DNA of 64,000 bases from Enterococcus sp. RIT-PI-f (GCF_001297065.1 NZ_LHOX01000005.1:108877-172876), one strand, 5' to 3'. Positions 17,840 to 27,962 are shown, counted from the first letter of the stretch. Made by a program: numbers and translations. Notes: generated by a model from the sequence alone, not told the origin.

Positions 17840-18618
17840 ATTAATCGCTCCCTTAATCTATTACTGATCGTATCAATCACCAATACAACCGCAAATATCA
17901 CCAAAACAATAATCGATGTTTGATCATATCTAAACTGACTCAATGAGCGTTGCAAAAAGACCCCAATCCCGCCAGCACCGATATAGCCTAGGATCGTCGA
18001 TGCACGAATATTGATTTCAAACGCATAGAGCAAGTAGCTCAAGAAGTGGCTCATCACTTGCGGCATCACCGCATAGCGAATAATATCAAATTTTGACCCG
18101 CCGGAAGCAGTGATCGCCTCGATAGGCCCCTCATCAATCGTTTCAATCGATTCGTAAAACAATTTCGCGATCATCCCAAATGAGAACACCGAGATCGAAA
18201 TCACACCGGCTACCGGACCGATCCCAACAATTGCGACAAACAATGCCGCCATCATCAGATCAGGAATCGTACGAATAATGTTCAAAACAAAACGAAAAAT
18301 ACCGCTAATGAAATCATTGGTCATAATATTTCGCGCAGCAAGCAATGAAAACGGCAGCGCAACAATTGCGCCAAAGGTCGTACCAACGATCGCCATTTGA
18401 ATCGTCTGCAAAATCGGCTCAACGATCACCGAAGCATATGCCCAATCTGGACGCGCCATTTTTTGCAAAATGATATTCATCTGGCCCATGTTGCCAAAAA
18501 AGCGCGGCATATCCACACCAGAGATCGACCCACTGACATAAAGAACCATAAGGAAGATTGCCAGCCATAAGACATTTTTCCATAAACCGTTGCGTTTCGG
18601 CAACGTGTTGGTCATCAT
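17836..18618 (-). CDS. phnE: Phosphonate-type ABC transporter permease 1
   Basis: A 260-residue permease related to the next gene: [21 protein letters not shown] (coupling loop) and [19 protein letters not shown]. Several hydrophobic helices from about residue 14 ([16 protein letters not shown]). Start and stop overlap the neighbouring genes by 4 bp on either side, showing tight translational coupling with PhnC and the second PhnE. Confidence 0.93.
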   Translation of the reverse strand: MMTNTLPKRNGLWKNVLWLAIFLMVLYVSGSISGVDMPRFFGNMGQMNIILQKMARPDWAYASVIVEPILQTIQMAIVGTTFGAIVALPFSLLAARNIMTNDFISGIFRFVLNIIRTIPDLMMAALFVAIVGIGPVAGVISISVFSFGMIAKLFYESIETIDEGPIEAITASGGSKFDIIRYAVMPQVMSHFLSYLLYAFEINIRASTILGYIGAGGIGVFLQRSLSQFRYDQTSIIVLVIFAVVLVIDTISNRLRERLI

Positions 18619-19403
18619 AAAGCTTCTCCTCCTTGTTCTTCCATGATTTCACTGCCATAGATTTCTTTCAAGCGTTGATCTGTAGCTTCACTGACAGGTC
18701 CATCAAAGACCAAACTGCCATCGCGCAGTCCAATGATCCGGGTACCATATTGTCTCGCCAATTGCACCGAGTGCAAGTTGACGACGATCGTAATCCCTAA
18801 ATCTTGATTGATTCGTTTCAAATCATCCATGACTTTTTCTGTTGTCAAAGGATCTAAAGAGGCCACAGGTTCATCTGCCAAAATGATTTTCGGCTCCTGC
18901 GTCAATGCCCGAGCAATGGAAACACGTTGTTGCTGCCCACCGGATAATTCATCAGCACGGGTATACACTTTTTCTGCCAAATTGACCCGTTGCAAGGATT
19001 GATAGGCCAATTCTTTGTCCGCTTGCGGAAACAACCCAAATAGCATTTTGATCGTCGGATGATAGGCGACCCTTCCTGTCAACACGTTACGTAAGACACT
19101 CGAACGCTTCACCAAATTGAAACTTTGGAAAATCATGCCAATGTCTCGTCGAATCAAACGCAGGGATCTTCCTTTGGCTTTCGTGATTGATTGATTATCG
19201 ATCAAAATTTCACCGCTTGTGATTTCATGCAGACGATTGATCGAACGCAGCATCGTTGATTTGCCGGCACCTGATAAACCAACGACAATCACAAACTCGC
19301 CTTTTTTAATATCAATATTCAGATCTTTCAGCCCCAAAACACCATTTGGATATTGCTTCGTCACGTTTTGGAATGAAATAATCGTTTCTTTCTCTACTGC
19401 CAT
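18615..19403 (-). CDS. phnC: Phosphonate-type ABC transporter ATP-binding protein
   Basis: A 262-residue ATPase with Walker [11 protein letters not shown]-loop [19 protein letters not shown], signature [15 protein letters not shown], Walker [14 protein letters not shown] and the switch His in VNLHSVQ. The sequence MIFQSFNLV and [10 protein letters not shown] are typical of PhnC. It energises uptake by the two PhnE permeases. Separated from phnD by 88 bp that hold a hairpin. Confidence 0.94.
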   Translation of the reverse strand: MAVEKETIISFQNVTKQYPNGVLGLKDLNIDIKKGEFVIVVGLSGAGKSTMLRSINRLHEITSGEILIDNQSITKAKGRSLRLIRRDIGMIFQSFNLVKRSSVLRNVLTGRVAYHPTIKMLFGLFPQADKELAYQSLQRVNLAEKVYTRADELSGGQQQRVSIARALTQEPKIILADEPVASLDPLTTEKVMDDLKRINQDLGITIVVNLHSVQLARQYGTRIIGLRDGSLVFDGPVSEATDQRLKEIYGSEIMEEQGGEAL

Positions 19404-19446
19404 GATTCTCCTACTTTCTTTTGTTAAAAAATCGCCTTACATTCGA

Positions 19447-19476
19447 AAAGGGTACCTCAAGAACCGGCACCCTTTC
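19447..19476 (-). terminator. Hairpin between phnD and phnC, possible attenuator
   Basis: AAAGGGT and ACCCTTT arms with extra GCC/GGT pairing lie between the phnD stop (19492) and the phnC start. No clean T-run follows, so it may reduce downstream expression or stabilise the phnD mRNA rather than stop transcription; typical between a binding-protein gene and its permease genes. Confidence 0.45.
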
Positions 19477-19491
19477 CGAGCTATGGATAGA

Positions 19492-20424
19492 TTATTGACC
19501 TACTTGTTCGGCATACTCTCTGACGATATCGAAGTTGCTGTCTTGTGAAACGACATAGCCTTCGTGTGAATAAATATCAGAGATGATTTGCTTGCCTTCT
19601 TCATCTTGACCAATTGCAATGAAAGCATCTTGAATCTTTTTGTCCCACTCTTCGCTCATATCACTGCGGACACTGATCGTATCGTTAGGGATCGGCTCAG
19701 TGAAGTACATTGGTTCGACTTCATCCATGATTTCTGGGTAGTCGCTTTTCACCGTATTACGGGCATCTTCAAACACGAATGCTGCATCCACATCACCGTT
19801 CAATACAGAAAGAATTGCTTGATCATGTCCTTTGACTTGAACAGTCGTTACATCAGAATTGATATCGATACCAGCTTTCAGCATCTCAGCTACTGGCCAT
19901 ACGTATCCTGCAGAAGAAGTCACATCTTGGGTTGCGATCGTCTTGCCTTTCAAATCTTCAAGATCTTTGATGCCGCTGTCGCTTTTGACAACGATCATTG
20001 AACGATAGCTGTCTACCAATTCATCCGTTGCTTCACCGCCAGGTTGTTTGATCCCGTATCTTTGTGCTTGCAACAATACTTTCACATTGCTTTGTTCGTG
20101 CGCCAATACATACGCATTTGGCGGCAAGAAACCAACATCCACCTGTTTTGAAGCCATCGCTTCAACGATCGTATTATAGTCGGTCGACACACTTACCGTT
20201 ACCGGAATCCCTAACTCATCACTTAATAATTGTTCTAATGGTTTTGCTTTGGCTTCTAAAGTTTCAGCCGCTTGAGATGGGACGAATTGAACAGTCAGCT
20301 CCTCAGGTACATAACTTTCTTCACCAGAAGCATCTGTAGCAGAATCTCCTGAGCCGCACGCTGCCAATGTCAATGCTGCTGCCATTCCTAATCCAAGTGT
20401 TGCCGCTTTTTTCCAAACTTTCAT
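19492..20424 (-). CDS. phnD: Phosphate/phosphite/phosphonate-binding lipoprotein
   Basis: Extracytoplasmic binding protein of the PhnD type, about 310 residues. The signal peptide ends in the lipobox LAAC (followed by GSGDSATDASGEE). The family signatures VQFVPSQAAETLEAKAKPLE, VSTDYNTIVEAMASKQVDVGFLPPNAYV and GKTIATQDVTSSAGYVWPV are clear. AAGGGG precedes the ATG at 20424; the upstream MKRGKV frame lacks an RBS. No C-P lyase or phosphonatase gene is in the window, so the ligand may be a phosphonate, phosphite or related compound. Confidence 0.93.
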   Translation of the reverse strand: MKVWKKAATLGLGMAAALTLAACGSGDSATDASGEESYVPEELTVQFVPSQAAETLEAKAKPLEQLLSDELGIPVTVSVSTDYNTIVEAMASKQVDVGFLPPNAYVLAHEQSNVKVLLQAQRYGIKQPGGEATDELVDSYRSMIVVKSDSGIKDLEDLKGKTIATQDVTSSAGYVWPVAEMLKAGIDINSDVTTVQVKGHDQAILSVLNGDVDAAFVFEDARNTVKSDYPEIMDEVEPMYFTEPIPNDTISVRSDMSEEWDKKIQDAFIAIGQDEEGKQIISDIYSHEGYVVSQDSNFDIVREYAEQVGQ

Positions 20425-20483
20425 TACTTTTCCCCTTTTCAACTAAAAATAGAACAAAATGAAATACCGAACTTTCCTATCTG

Positions 20484-20512
20484 ATTATAAGGAAAAAAAC
20501 ACAACAAAACAA
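20484..20512 (-). promoter_or_regulatory. Sigma-A promoter of phnDCEE
   Basis: Minus strand TTGTTT (20507-20512), 17-bp spacer, TATAAT (20484-20489), about 60 bp upstream of the phnD ATG. Confidence 0.7.
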
Positions 20513-20546
20513 CCGATTTTTATTTTATATCCGTTATATTTTTTTA

Positions 20547-20569
20547 ATCGTTCGTAAAACACGAACGAT
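20547..20569. promoter_or_regulatory. Perfect palindrome upstream of the phn promoter
   Basis: ATCGTTCGT and ACGAACGAT flank AAAAC. It is centred about 48 bp upstream of the -35 hexamer in the 333-bp gap between phnD and the next gene. A binding site for a dimeric regulator is the likeliest reading; the regulator is not in the window. The rest of the gap holds only the promoter and the terminator at 20719-20749. Confidence 0.5.
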
Positions 20570-20718
20570 AACTCGTGTAGTCTTTCTCAATCAAACAGAA
20601 TCAAACGACCTGATTTCCCATTCGCCCTCACTGAAAATCCTATCAGAGCAATTTGCATTTTAGGTTAGCAACGTGTAAAGGTTCTGTTAAATTCAATTTT
20701 TACATTGTGAATAAAAAA

Positions 20719-20749
20719 ACATTCGCGATGATAAATAAACGCGAATGCT
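20719..20749 (-). terminator. Terminator after the acetyltransferase gene
   Basis: CATTCGCG and CGCGAATG arms around 12 nt, with TTTTTTT following on the minus strand; 9 bp after the stop at 20758. Confidence 0.82.
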
Positions 20750-20757
20750 TGGCAACA

Positions 20758-21207
20758 TTAAAATTTGCGTAGAAGAACAGTTTCGCCACTTACCTGTTCT
20801 CCAGTTTTGACAAAACCATGTTTCTCATACAGTTGTTCTGCAATGATATTACCTGGAACTGAAGAAATACGCAGTTCTTTGGCTTGCACTTGGTCAAGGA
20901 ACCACTTGATCGAGGCAGTTAACCCTTGGGTGCCAAAACCTTGGTTTTGATACGTTTGACCAATCATAAACCTTTCGATCCACCAAGAATCTTTCGGATA
21001 ATCTTCATCGGCAGCATAATAACTAAACAACACAAAACCCACCATTTCGTCTTCATTGTATAGACCAAACGCTTGCCTTTGCGCCTCAAATACAGATTCC
21101 AACAGCGAATACCAGTTTGGCGAAACAAAATCCTCTTGTTCCTTTGCTGTTTTCAATGCAATACAGGTTTTATAATTCGACTGATCGATTTCTTTTAACT
21201 GGATCAT
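20758..21207 (-). CDS. GNAT N-acetyltransferase
   Basis: A 149-residue single-domain GNAT. The N-terminal IDQSNYKTCIALKTAKEQEDFV, the beta-bulge motif WWIERFMIGQTYQNQGFGTQGLT with the acetyl-CoA loop Q-N-Q-G-F-G-T, and LYEKHGFVKTGEQVSGE place it near diamine/spermidine acetyltransferases such as Bacillus BltD. Substrate unproven. It sits just behind the L27 operon terminator and has a short palindrome (21224-21240) immediately upstream of its RBS GGAGA. Confidence 0.8.
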   Translation of the reverse strand: MIQLKEIDQSNYKTCIALKTAKEQEDFVSPNWYSLLESVFEAQRQAFGLYNEDEMVGFVLFSYYAADEDYPKDSWWIERFMIGQTYQNQGFGTQGLTASIKWFLDQVQAKELRISSVPGNIIAEQLYEKHGFVKTGEQVSGETVLLRKF

Positions 21208-21223
21208 CTACTTTCTCCTTAAC

Positions 21224-21240
21224 GCGCTGTTTTACAGCGC
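21224..21240. promoter_or_regulatory. Small palindrome before the acetyltransferase RBS
   Basis: GCGCTG and CAGCGC flank TTTTA between the rpmA terminator and the acetyltransferase start at 21207. It may be an operator or a 5'-leader hairpin; nothing more can be said. Confidence 0.35.
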
Positions 21241-21263
21241 TTTCATTGTTTTACTTTTAAAAA

Positions 21264-21295
21264 AACGCCCGGTTACATGAAAGTATCCGGGCGTT
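21264..21295 (-). terminator. Terminator of the rplU-prp-rpmA operon
   Basis: Perfect 9-bp stem AACGCCCGG / CCGGGCGTT, T-run on the minus strand, 7 bp after the rpmA stop at 21303. Confidence 0.92.
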
Positions 21296-21302
21296 CTGAT
21301 TA

Positions 21303-21596
21303 TTAAGCTTCTTGCGCTACTGGGTAAACTGAAACTTGTTTTTTGTCGCGGCCTTTACGTTCGAAACGAACAACGCCGTCAACTTTAGCAAACAAAGTAT
21401 CATCTCCACCGATACCGACATTTACACCTGGGTAAATTTTCGTACCGCGTTGGCGATAAAGGATAGATCCGCCTGAAACAGTTTGACCGTCAGCACGTTT
21501 CGCACCTAAACGTTTTGATTGAGAGTCACGTCCGTTAGACGTAGAACCCCCACCTTTTTTGTGAGCGAAGAATTGCAAATTCATTTTCATCAACAT
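21303..21596 (-). CDS. rpmA: 50S ribosomal protein L27
   Basis: L27 of the large subunit, contacting the peptidyl-transferase centre. The 97-residue precursor starts [10 protein letters not shown] followed by [21 protein letters not shown]. The Firmicutes-specific N-terminal extension ahead of AHKKGG is removed by Prp, encoded by the previous gene. GGAGG lies 8 nt before the ATG at 21596; a GTG at 21605 overlaps the RBS and is rejected. Confidence 0.98.
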   Translation of the reverse strand: MLMKMNLQFFAHKKGGGSTSNGRDSQSKRLGAKRADGQTVSGGSILYRQRGTKIYPGVNVGIGGDDTLFAKVDGVVRFERKGRDKKQVSVYPVAQEA

Positions 21597-21608
21597 GAGA
21601 TGCACCTC

Positions 21609-21953
21609 CTATTTTTCTTTAGTAGTTTTGATTTGGATATAATCGTTGTACTCTTCTTGAACTGATTGCAAGCCGATCAGCAAATTCTCCAAAAGAATTT
21701 GTGAGATATTCGACTGCTCTTGGGTCAAACGAGCCGGTAATGTTACCAAAAGATAACCACCCTGTTCATTATCCGCTTCAACTTTAGGCGCAATGCCTGC
21801 TAAAGCGTCGATCCCATTTACTGCACTGATTGCCAATGCCGAGGCTGCAGCACAGACGATGTCTTTGCCGTATTCTCCTGCTTGGGCATGTCCAGCAAGT
21901 TCAAAAGAAACAATCCGACCAGAGTCATTGCGTTTGAATGTCCCTTTGATCAT
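21609..21953 (-). CDS. prp: Ribosomal-processing cysteine protease Prp
   Basis: A 114-residue protease (formerly YsxB) that cleaves the N-terminal extension of L27. The catalytic His is in FELAGHAQAGEYGKD and the catalytic Cys in IVCAAASALAISAVNG, the family hallmark. It sits between rplU and rpmA as in other Firmicutes. Confidence 0.95.
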   Translation of the reverse strand: MIKGTFKRNDSGRIVSFELAGHAQAGEYGKDIVCAAASALAISAVNGIDALAGIAPKVEADNEQGGYLLVTLPARLTQEQSNISQILLENLLIGLQSVQEEYNDYIQIKTTKEK

Positions 21954-21979
21954 ATTCGTTACCCTGCTTTTCGTCAGAA

Positions 21980-22288
21980 TTAAGCGTTGATCGCGTCAAT
22001 AACAACTTTTGTGTATGGTTGACGGTGACCTTGTTTACGGTGTGAATGTTTTTTAGGTTTGTATTTGAAAGTCACGACTTTCTTTTGTTTGCCGTGTTTT
22101 TCAACAGTACCTTCAACAGTTGCACCAGCAACGATTGGGGCACCTACTTTTGTTGATTCGCCACCTACTAAGATGACTTCGTCAAAAGTAATTTTTTGTC
22201 CAGCTTCAACGTCTAATTTTTCAACGTAGATTGCTTGACCCACTTCAACTTTCACTTGTTTCCCACCAGTTTTGATAATTGCGTACAT
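21980..22288 (-). CDS. rplU: 50S ribosomal protein L21
   Basis: A 102-residue L21 with [18 protein letters not shown], the central [20 protein letters not shown] and the basic C-terminus [19 protein letters not shown]. First gene of the L21-Prp-L27 operon, with RBS AAGGAGG. Confidence 0.98.
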   Translation of the reverse strand: MYAIIKTGGKQVKVEVGQAIYVEKLDVEAGQKITFDEVILVGGESTKVGAPIVAGATVEGTVEKHGKQKKVVTFKYKPKKHSHRKQGHRQPYTKVVIDAINA

Positions 22289-22299
22289 GCTCTACAGCA

Positions 22300-22396
22300 C
22301 CTCCTTATGATATACTTAGACTCGCCATCCCAAGTGACTTTCGTACTTAATACTTGTTCTGTGCGGTTGTAGCTGTGGAGTCCACAATTACAACAG
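22300..22396 (-). ncRNA. L21 leader (cis-regulatory 5' UTR of rplU)
   Basis: Between the promoter and rplU lies a leader of about 100 nt. On the minus strand TTGTA...TACAA encloses TGTGG...CCACA, forming a bulged hairpin, followed by unstructured sequence up to the RBS. Size, position and the hairpin agree with the autoregulatory L21 leader described for Bacillales; recognition is by context, not by covariance search. Confidence 0.55.
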
Positions 22397-22400
22397 TCTA

Positions 22401-22429
22401 ACTTTATCAAAATACCGTGGCATTGTCAA
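22401..22429 (-). promoter_or_regulatory. Strong sigma-A promoter of rplU-prp-rpmA
   Basis: Minus strand TTGACA (22424-22429), 17-bp spacer, TAAAGT (22401-22406). Confidence 0.85.
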
Positions 22430-22518
22430 TGCAGAAAAATAAAAAATACAGAATCTTTTCTTTCATGACTTGAATGATTAAAAGATTTCTTCTATAAGAA
22501 AGGAAGTCGAGACAGCCT

Positions 22519-23199
22519 ATGAACTACCCAAAAGAATTGGCCTATCCGATCCAAGAATCATCTAAAGCCTTTCCTCTGGAAGGTTTTGTGCCTGGCCAAG
22601 GCCCCCTTGATCCTCAGATCATGATCGTGGGTGAAGCGCCAGGGCGAACCGAAGTCGAAAACTTCATCCCTTTCAGCGGCCAAGCTGGAAAAGAGTTGAT
22701 CAAATCGCTAGCATTAGCCGGGTTGACCAGAGAAGACGTCTATATCACCAGTGCCGTGCGCAGCCGACCTTATCATACAAAAGAACGGATCAACAAACGA
22801 ACAGGTGCCCATGAGATCGTACATCCCAACCGCACGCCGACAAAAAAAGAAGTCATGCTCCATGCGCCGCTTTTGGATTATGAGATTGAACAAATTGATC
22901 CACCGATCATTGTTACTGTCGGCAACATCGGTCTGCAACGCCTATTAGGCAATCAAATCGTCATCAAAAACTATCATGGCCAATTGATCCAATCACCGAT
23001 CCAACAAAGCGATAGCGAAGGGTCTGGTTATCATTGGACAAATAAACCCTATCAGATCGTACCTATGTATCACCCGGCAGCCATTTTCTACAATCGTACT
23101 CTTGCCGAAACAATTGAAAAAGACTGGCGTGGGCTTAAAAAGTTTTTGATGCCTTCCACTACGCACGATAAGCCGGGATCGTCTGCTCGTAAGCAGTGA
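22519..23199 (+). CDS. Uracil-DNA glycosylase-like protein
   Basis: A 226-residue protein of the uracil-DNA glycosylase superfamily, closest in layout to family 4. The catalytic loop is [46 protein letters not shown] and the DNA-binding [11 protein letters not shown] follow. It contains no cysteine at all, so the four Fe-S ligands of classical family 4 enzymes are missing. The final 13 codons overlap the antisense end of leuD by 41 bp. Base-excision repair is the expected role, not proven. Start chosen at the ATG after AAAGGAAG, although the spacing is long. Confidence 0.85.
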   Translation: MNYPKELAYPIQESSKAFPLEGFVPGQGPLDPQIMIVGEAPGRTEVENFIPFSGQAGKELIKSLALAGLTREDVYITSAVRSRPYHTKERINKRTGAHEIVHPNRTPTKKEVMLHAPLLDYEIEQIDPPIIVTVGNIGLQRLLGNQIVIKNYHGQLIQSPIQQSDSEGSGYHWTNKPYQIVPMYHPAAIFYNRTLAETIEKDWRGLKKFLMPSTTHDKPGSSARKQ

Positions 23200-23746
23200 T
23201 CTTGTCCGCTTCTTGCAATGTTATGCCAATCTCATCCAGGCCATTGACTAGTTTATGTTTCCATGAAGCATCGATCTCAAAGGGATACACGTTCTCCTCG
23301 ATGGTCACCTGTTGTAATGGCAGATCCACAGAAATAGCAGTCGTTGGGGGCAAAGCTGCCAGCTGTTCTCTCACTGCCAATGGTAGAACGATTGGCAAAA
23401 GCCCATTTTTGGTGGCATTCATATAGAAAATATCGCCAAAGCTGCCAGCAATGACAACACTAAACCCATAATCCAATAGTGCCCATGCCGCGTGCTCTCT
23501 AGAAGAACCCGAACCGAAGTTATCACCAGCGATCAAAATCGAGGCTGTTTGATATTCGGGAAAATTGAGCACAAAGTCCGGATTGGGCTTCCGCTTCGCT
23601 AAGTATCGCCAATCATCAAATAAAAACTCGCCAAAACCAGTCTTTTCCACTCGTTTGAGATAATTCTTCGGCAAAATTTGATCAGTATCAATATTGTCAT
23701 TCATCAAAGGCATCGTGGTACCTTTAAATTGCGTAAAAGCCTTCAT
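23159..23746 (-). CDS. leuD: 3-isopropylmalate dehydratase small subunit
   Basis: Isomerises 2- to 3-isopropylmalate with LeuC. The 195-residue swivel domain carries [19 protein letters not shown] and the substrate-binding [23 protein letters not shown] precedes the ATG at 23746; it overlaps leuC by 23 bp. Last gene of leuABCD; its 3' end overlaps a convergent gene and no terminator is visible after it. Confidence 0.97.
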   Translation of the reverse strand: MKAFTQFKGTTMPLMNDNIDTDQILPKNYLKRVEKTGFGEFLFDDWRYLAKRKPNPDFVLNFPEYQTASILIAGDNFGSGSSREHAAWALLDYGFSVVIAGSFGDIFYMNATKNGLLPIVLPLAVREQLAALPPTTAISVDLPLQQVTIEENVYPFEIDASWKHKLVNGLDEIGITLQEADKITAYEQTIPAYRA

Positions 23747-25127
23747 CTTCCCGCCTCCCTACGATTTCTCTCACATCGATAAAGTGCCCATGGATAGCTG
23801 CAGCAGCAGCCATGGCCGGACTGCACAAATGCGTCCGCGCATTCTTCCCTTGCCGCCCAACAAAATTACGATTCGAGGTCGATGCACAATGAACGCCTTC
23901 AGGTACTTTATCTGGATTCATACCTAAACACATAGAACAACCAGGTTCACGCCATTCGAACCCCGCTTCTATAAATACTTGATCCAATCCAATGGCTTCA
24001 GCGGCTTTCCTCACCGGACGGGAACCTGGTACGACGATACCTGTCACGCCTTCTTTGATCCGATGTCCTTTTAAGATCGAAGCAGCTTCTTGCAAATCAG
24101 ATAAACGGCCATTGGTACATGAACCGATAAAAATGTATTCAATTGGAATCTCAGAAGGATGTTGTCCAGGCTGCAGTGCCATGTAATCATAGGCTTGTTG
24201 ATCGTTGTGGTCTTGTATCTCCGGAAAAACACCTGTGACAGGCACCCCCATCTCAGGGTTGGTGCCCCACGTCACATAAGGCGCCAATTGTGACGCATCC
24301 AACGTAAGCAAAGCATCGTAGGTGGCATCTTCATCGGTATAAAGCGAACGCCAATCTGCCACTGCCGCATCAAAGTCGTCAGGAGCATACGTCCGCCCTT
24401 TCACATAGGCAAAAGTCGTGTCATCCGGTGCGATCAACCCCATTTTGGCGCCACCTTCGATTGACATATTGCAAATCGTCATCCGCTCTTCCATCGTTAG
24501 CGACCGAACTGTGTCCCCAAAATACTCCACCGCATACCCTACACCAAAATCCGTCCCATAAGCAGCAATCAATGCCAAAATAATATCTTTGGCGTACACC
24601 CCCGGTTGCAGCGCACCCGTGATCTGGACGCCCATTCTTTTGGGCTTCATTTGCCACAAAGTTTGCGTCGCAAATACATGCTCGACTTCACTCGTCCCGA
24701 TCCCAAAAGCAATTGCACCAAACGCGCCATGAGTGGCAGTATGAGAATCACCGCAAACGATGGTTTTACCGGGTTGGGTCAAACCAACCTCTGGCCCAAC
24801 CATATGCACGATCCCTTGACTTGCAGAGCCATTGTCACAAAGTTGTACATCAAAGTCGCGGCAATTTCTACGCAAGGTATCCATTTGTTTTTTGGCCACC
24901 AGATCCGAAATCGTAAAAATATCTTGTGTCGGCACATTATGATCCATCGTGGCAAAGGTTTTCTCAGGACAACGCAGCGGACGATCAGCTTCCCGCAATC
25001 CTTCGAATGCTTGCGGCGATGTCACTTCATGGATCATGTGCAAATCAATATAAAGCAGTTGCGCTTCACCTTCTTCACCAGTCACGACATGGCGTTCCCA
25101 CAATTTATCAAATAGCGTTTTTCCCAT
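23724..25127 (-). CDS. leuC: 3-isopropylmalate dehydratase large subunit
   Basis: Aconitase-family subunit binding a [4Fe-4S] cluster. Cluster ligands are the Cys in [12 protein letters not shown] and the pair in [32 protein letters not shown] is the family motif. The 467-residue length is typical. RBS GGAGG precedes the ATG at 25127; it overlaps leuB by 20 bp and leuD by 23 bp. Confidence 0.98.
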   Translation of the reverse strand: MGKTLFDKLWERHVVTGEEGEAQLLYIDLHMIHEVTSPQAFEGLREADRPLRCPEKTFATMDHNVPTQDIFTISDLVAKKQMDTLRRNCRDFDVQLCDNGSASQGIVHMVGPEVGLTQPGKTIVCGDSHTATHGAFGAIAFGIGTSEVEHVFATQTLWQMKPKRMGVQITGALQPGVYAKDIILALIAAYGTDFGVGYAVEYFGDTVRSLTMEERMTICNMSIEGGAKMGLIAPDDTTFAYVKGRTYAPDDFDAAVADWRSLYTDEDATYDALLTLDASQLAPYVTWGTNPEMGVPVTGVFPEIQDHNDQQAYDYMALQPGQHPSEIPIEYIFIGSCTNGRLSDLQEAASILKGHRIKEGVTGIVVPGSRPVRKAAEAIGLDQVFIEAGFEWREPGCSMCLGMNPDKVPEGVHCASTSNRNFVGRQGKNARTHLCSPAMAAAAAIHGHFIDVREIVGRREDEGFYAI

Positions 25128-26172
25128 CTTGCTTTCCTCCTAGCCGCGCGATCACCGCTGCAGTAAAACGATCCGTCGTTGCATCGCCGCCCAAATCTTG
25201 TGTCAAAATGCCTGCATTCATCGTAGCAAAACAAGCAGTTTCGATTGTTGCGGCCAACGCCTCCATCTGAAAAGATTCTCGCAACATCATAACGACCGAT
25301 AAAATCATCGAAACGGGGTTGGCTATATTTTTCCCTGCAATATCCGGTGCCGATCCATGAATCGGTTCATACAAAGAAACCCCAGTAACGCCATGACTCG
25401 CACTTGGTAAGACACCTAACGATCCGGGTAAAACCGAAGCCTCATCACTCAAAATATCACCAAACAGATTCTCCGTCACGATCACATCAAAGGCAGTTGG
25501 TTGTTGCATGATCTTCATCGCTGCTGAGTCGACATATTGATGTGTGAGCTGACAATCTGGAAATTCCTTGGCGACTTCCTCAGCAATCCGTCGCCACAGC
25601 CGGCTAGTGGCCAATACATTGGCTTTATCGACGGAGAGCACCTTTTTCTGACGTGATTGGGCAATCGTAAACGCTTGACGGATGATCCGCTCAATCTCAA
25701 CCCGTGCATAGCGGTTGATATCATAGGCAATATCTTCTTCTTCGGCTTTTTCACCGAAGTAAATGCCACTGGTCAATTCCCGCACGATCACAAAGTCCGT
25801 ACCTTTGACGATTGATTCTTTGATCGGTGACAAGTGCAGCACAGCATCCACGACTTTGATGGGGCGAATATTGGCATACAATCCTAATGCTTTCCTTAGG
25901 GCCAACAGGCCTTGTTCAGGCGTATAGGCTGCTTTCTCCCAACGGGGATCGCCAATTGCGCCTAGCAAGATCGCATCGGCTTCCTGACATGCTTGCAGGG
26001 TCTTCGCTGGCAGTGGTGTATCGCCTATCGCCAATGCTGCGCCGCCAAAAGGCTGAGGATCGAATGAAAATGCGGCTCCGTCCGTACCGGCCGCTGCGTT
26101 CAAGACGCGCAATGCACTGTCCATGATCTCAGGGCCAATACCATCTCCTGCTAAAACAACGATCTTTTTCAC
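25108..26172 (-). CDS. leuB: 3-isopropylmalate dehydrogenase
   Basis: NAD-dependent oxidative decarboxylase of 3-isopropylmalate, third leucine-specific step. The 354 residues include [18 protein letters not shown], the substrate-binding [26 protein letters not shown] and [19 protein letters not shown], all characteristic of LeuB. Overlaps leuA by 4 bp (ATGA). Confidence 0.98.
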   Translation of the reverse strand: MKKIVVLAGDGIGPEIMDSALRVLNAAAGTDGAAFSFDPQPFGGAALAIGDTPLPAKTLQACQEADAILLGAIGDPRWEKAAYTPEQGLLALRKALGLYANIRPIKVVDAVLHLSPIKESIVKGTDFVIVRELTSGIYFGEKAEEEDIAYDINRYARVEIERIIRQAFTIAQSRQKKVLSVDKANVLATSRLWRRIAEEVAKEFPDCQLTHQYVDSAAMKIMQQPTAFDVIVTENLFGDILSDEASVLPGSLGVLPSASHGVTGVSLYEPIHGSAPDIAGKNIANPVSMILSVVMMLRESFQMEALAATIETACFATMNAGILTQDLGGDATTDRFTAAVIARLGGKQDGKNAI

Positions 26173-27686
26173 ACCAGAACACCTCGGTTCTTCAGCGAAG
26201 CACTGGCTTGCACATATGCCTTTGCCGAAGCTTGCAGCACATCAAAATCCAATCCGATCCCGCTGATTTTCTCGTGGCTCTCATCATCTTCGATCAAGAC
26301 ATGGACTTCTGCTTGGGCATCTTCACCACTTGTCAGCGCCGTAATTTCATAATTCAACAACGTTGGCCGCTGTGCAAAAATTTGATCGATGGAGTTATAG
26401 ATCGCCTGAATGCTCCCGGAGCCGATGGCTGAAGCAACATAGGTTTCTTCCTCTTTTTTGATGGAAACCACGGCACCTTGATGGCCGTTGGACACATATT
26501 GCAATTGAACAGCGTCCAATTCGTATCCATTAGCCCCCCGACCTTGGTCAGCAACAAGGGCAATCAAATCTTGTTCAGTGACTTGCTTTTTCTTATCCGC
26601 CAATTCTTTGAACCGTTTGAACAATGCATCACTTTCCTTTTGCTCAAATTGATAGCCCAGATGCGTCATTTTATCGATGAACGCATGGCGACCCGACAAT
26701 TTACCCAATGGCAATGAATTGGTCTTGACGCCAACCAATTGCGGTGTGATGATTTCATACGTTTCTGGATTCTTGAGGACACCATCTTGATGGATCCCCG
26801 ACTCATGGGCATAGGCGTTGCCCCCAACGATGGCTTTATTTTTCGGTACAGCAATACCGGACAAACGCGCGATCAAGTCGCTGGTACGTTTCGTTTCTGC
26901 CAATTTGATGTTGCTCTGGCAGTGATAGAAGTCATTGCGAATATGCAATGCCAATGCAACTTCTTCTAGTGCTGTATTTCCAGCACGTTCGCCGATCCCA
27001 TTGATTGTTCCTTCAACCCTGTCAGCACCATTTTCAATTGCCGCCAATGCATTGGCCGTCGCCATGCCCAGATCGTCGTGACAATGAGAGGAAAAAGTGA
27101 TTTTCTCGTCACTGCTGATATTGTTGATCAGATAAGCAAAAATCTCGCCATATTCTGTCGGATTGCTATACCCAACTGTATCTGGCACATTGATGATCGT
27201 TGCCCCCGCATCGATTGCTGTTTGTACAGCTGCCAATAAGAAGTCCTTATCCGTTCTAGTCGCATCTTCAGGAGAAAATTGAACTTTAGCAAAACGCGCG
27301 CGTGCATAGCTCACATGTTCTTTGATCGATGCAATGACTTCTTCTTTGGTCATATGCAATTTAAATTCACGGTGCACCGCACTAGTGGCCAAAAATACAT
27401 GGATCTGAGGATCAACAGCATGTTGCAAGGCTTCATACGCACGGTCGATATCCTTCTTTTGACAACGTGCCAACCCAGCAACTGTCATCTTCGTGACAGC
27501 TTTGGCGATCGCTTCGACTGCTTCAAAATCACCGTCAGAGGCGATAGGAAATCCTGCTTCAATCACATCAATGCCCCATTTTTCCAATTGTAATGCCAGT
27601 TGCACCTTTTCTTTCGTATTAAAATTGACGCCAGGCGTTTGTTCGCCATCCCTCAATGATGTATCAAAAAATTGAATCTTTCTCAT
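26169..27686 (-). CDS. leuA: 2-isopropylmalate synthase
   Basis: Condenses acetyl-CoA with 2-ketoisovalerate, the committed step of leucine synthesis. TIM-barrel motif [12 protein letters not shown], metal ligands HxH in [17 protein letters not shown], and [18 protein letters not shown] are present. The C-terminal third (about 390-505) is the LeuA dimer domain expected to bind leucine for feedback inhibition. The 505-residue length is usual. RBS AAGGAGGAG. First structural gene of leuABCD, preceded by the attenuator. Confidence 0.98.
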   Translation of the reverse strand: MRKIQFFDTSLRDGEQTPGVNFNTKEKVQLALQLEKWGIDVIEAGFPIASDGDFEAVEAIAKAVTKMTVAGLARCQKKDIDRAYEALQHAVDPQIHVFLATSAVHREFKLHMTKEEVIASIKEHVSYARARFAKVQFSPEDATRTDKDFLLAAVQTAIDAGATIINVPDTVGYSNPTEYGEIFAYLINNISSDEKITFSSHCHDDLGMATANALAAIENGADRVEGTINGIGERAGNTALEEVALALHIRNDFYHCQSNIKLAETKRTSDLIARLSGIAVPKNKAIVGGNAYAHESGIHQDGVLKNPETYEIITPQLVGVKTNSLPLGKLSGRHAFIDKMTHLGYQFEQKESDALFKRFKELADKKKQVTEQDLIALVADQGRGANGYELDAVQLQYVSNGHQGAVVSIKKEEETYVASAIGSGSIQAIYNSIDQIFAQRPTLLNYEITALTSGEDAQAEVHVLIEDDESHEKISGIGLDFDVLQASAKAYVQASASLKNRGVLV

Positions 27687-27766
27687 AAAACTTCTCCTCC
27701 TTCACAATTCTTAGACTGAACATGGGAAACGGTTGGTGATCTGTGGGCGAAAAAGGTATAAAAAAA

Positions 27767-27799
27767 GCACTCCATAAAGGGCTGACCTTCATGCAATGC
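27767..27799 (-). terminator. Attenuator terminator of the leu operon
   Basis: On the minus strand GCATT-G-CAT-GAAGG pairs with CCTTT-ATG-G-AGTGC (one G-G mismatch) around TCAGC and is followed by seven T (27760-27766). It lies between the leader peptide and leuA, about 75 bp before the leuA start. Confidence 0.85.
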
Positions 27800-27803
27800 G
27801 AAT

Positions 27804-27853
27804 AGGACTCTTCAAATAATGCCTGAGAATGGTTGGCAAAATGAATGAGTCCT
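27804..27853 (-). promoter_or_regulatory. Leader hairpin of the leu attenuator
   Basis: AGGACTC (27847-27853, starting in the leader stop codon) pairs exactly with GAGTCCT (27804-27810); an inner TGCC/GGCA pairing supports the stem. A ribosome stalled on the Leu codons would cover the first arm, so this stem is the natural candidate for the switching element. The exact alternative fold is inference. Confidence 0.6.
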
Positions 27854-27903
27854 TACGATAATAATAATAAAAATGCTGCTGCGTTTTTCGTCTGTTTGAT
27901 CAT
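27853..27903 (-). CDS. leuL: Leucine leader peptide LeuL
   Basis: A 16-codon reading frame, MIKQTKNAAAFLLLLS, with four consecutive TTA leucine codons followed by TCG and TAA. AGGTGA stands 5 nt before its ATG. It begins about 25 nt after the predicted transcription start and is followed by a hairpin and a terminator, the full arrangement of ribosome-mediated attenuation: uncharged tRNA-Leu stalls the ribosome on the TTA run and lets transcription continue into leuA. Too short for ordinary gene finders. Confidence 0.88.
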   Translation of the reverse strand: MIKQTKNAAAFLLLLS

Positions 27904-27933
27904 AACCGTCACCTGTCCGTTTTTCTTGTAATG

Positions 27934-27962
27934 ACCATACCAAGCTTCCATCAAACTGTCAA
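27934..27962 (-). promoter_or_regulatory. Sigma-A promoter of the leu operon
   Basis: TTGACA (27957-27962), 17-bp spacer, TATGGT (27934-27939) on the minus strand, upstream of the leader peptide. Confidence 0.85.

Noticed and set aside
23892..27690. Plus-strand open frames across the leu genes
   Set aside because: They are complementary to leuA-leuD, lack RBS and show no family motifs; GC-rich codons leave the opposite strand open by chance.
27700..27960. T-box riboswitch upstream of leuA
   Set aside because: No T-box sequence (AGGGUGG...) or specifier loop structure is seen; the TTA-rich leader peptide and terminator explain the region better.
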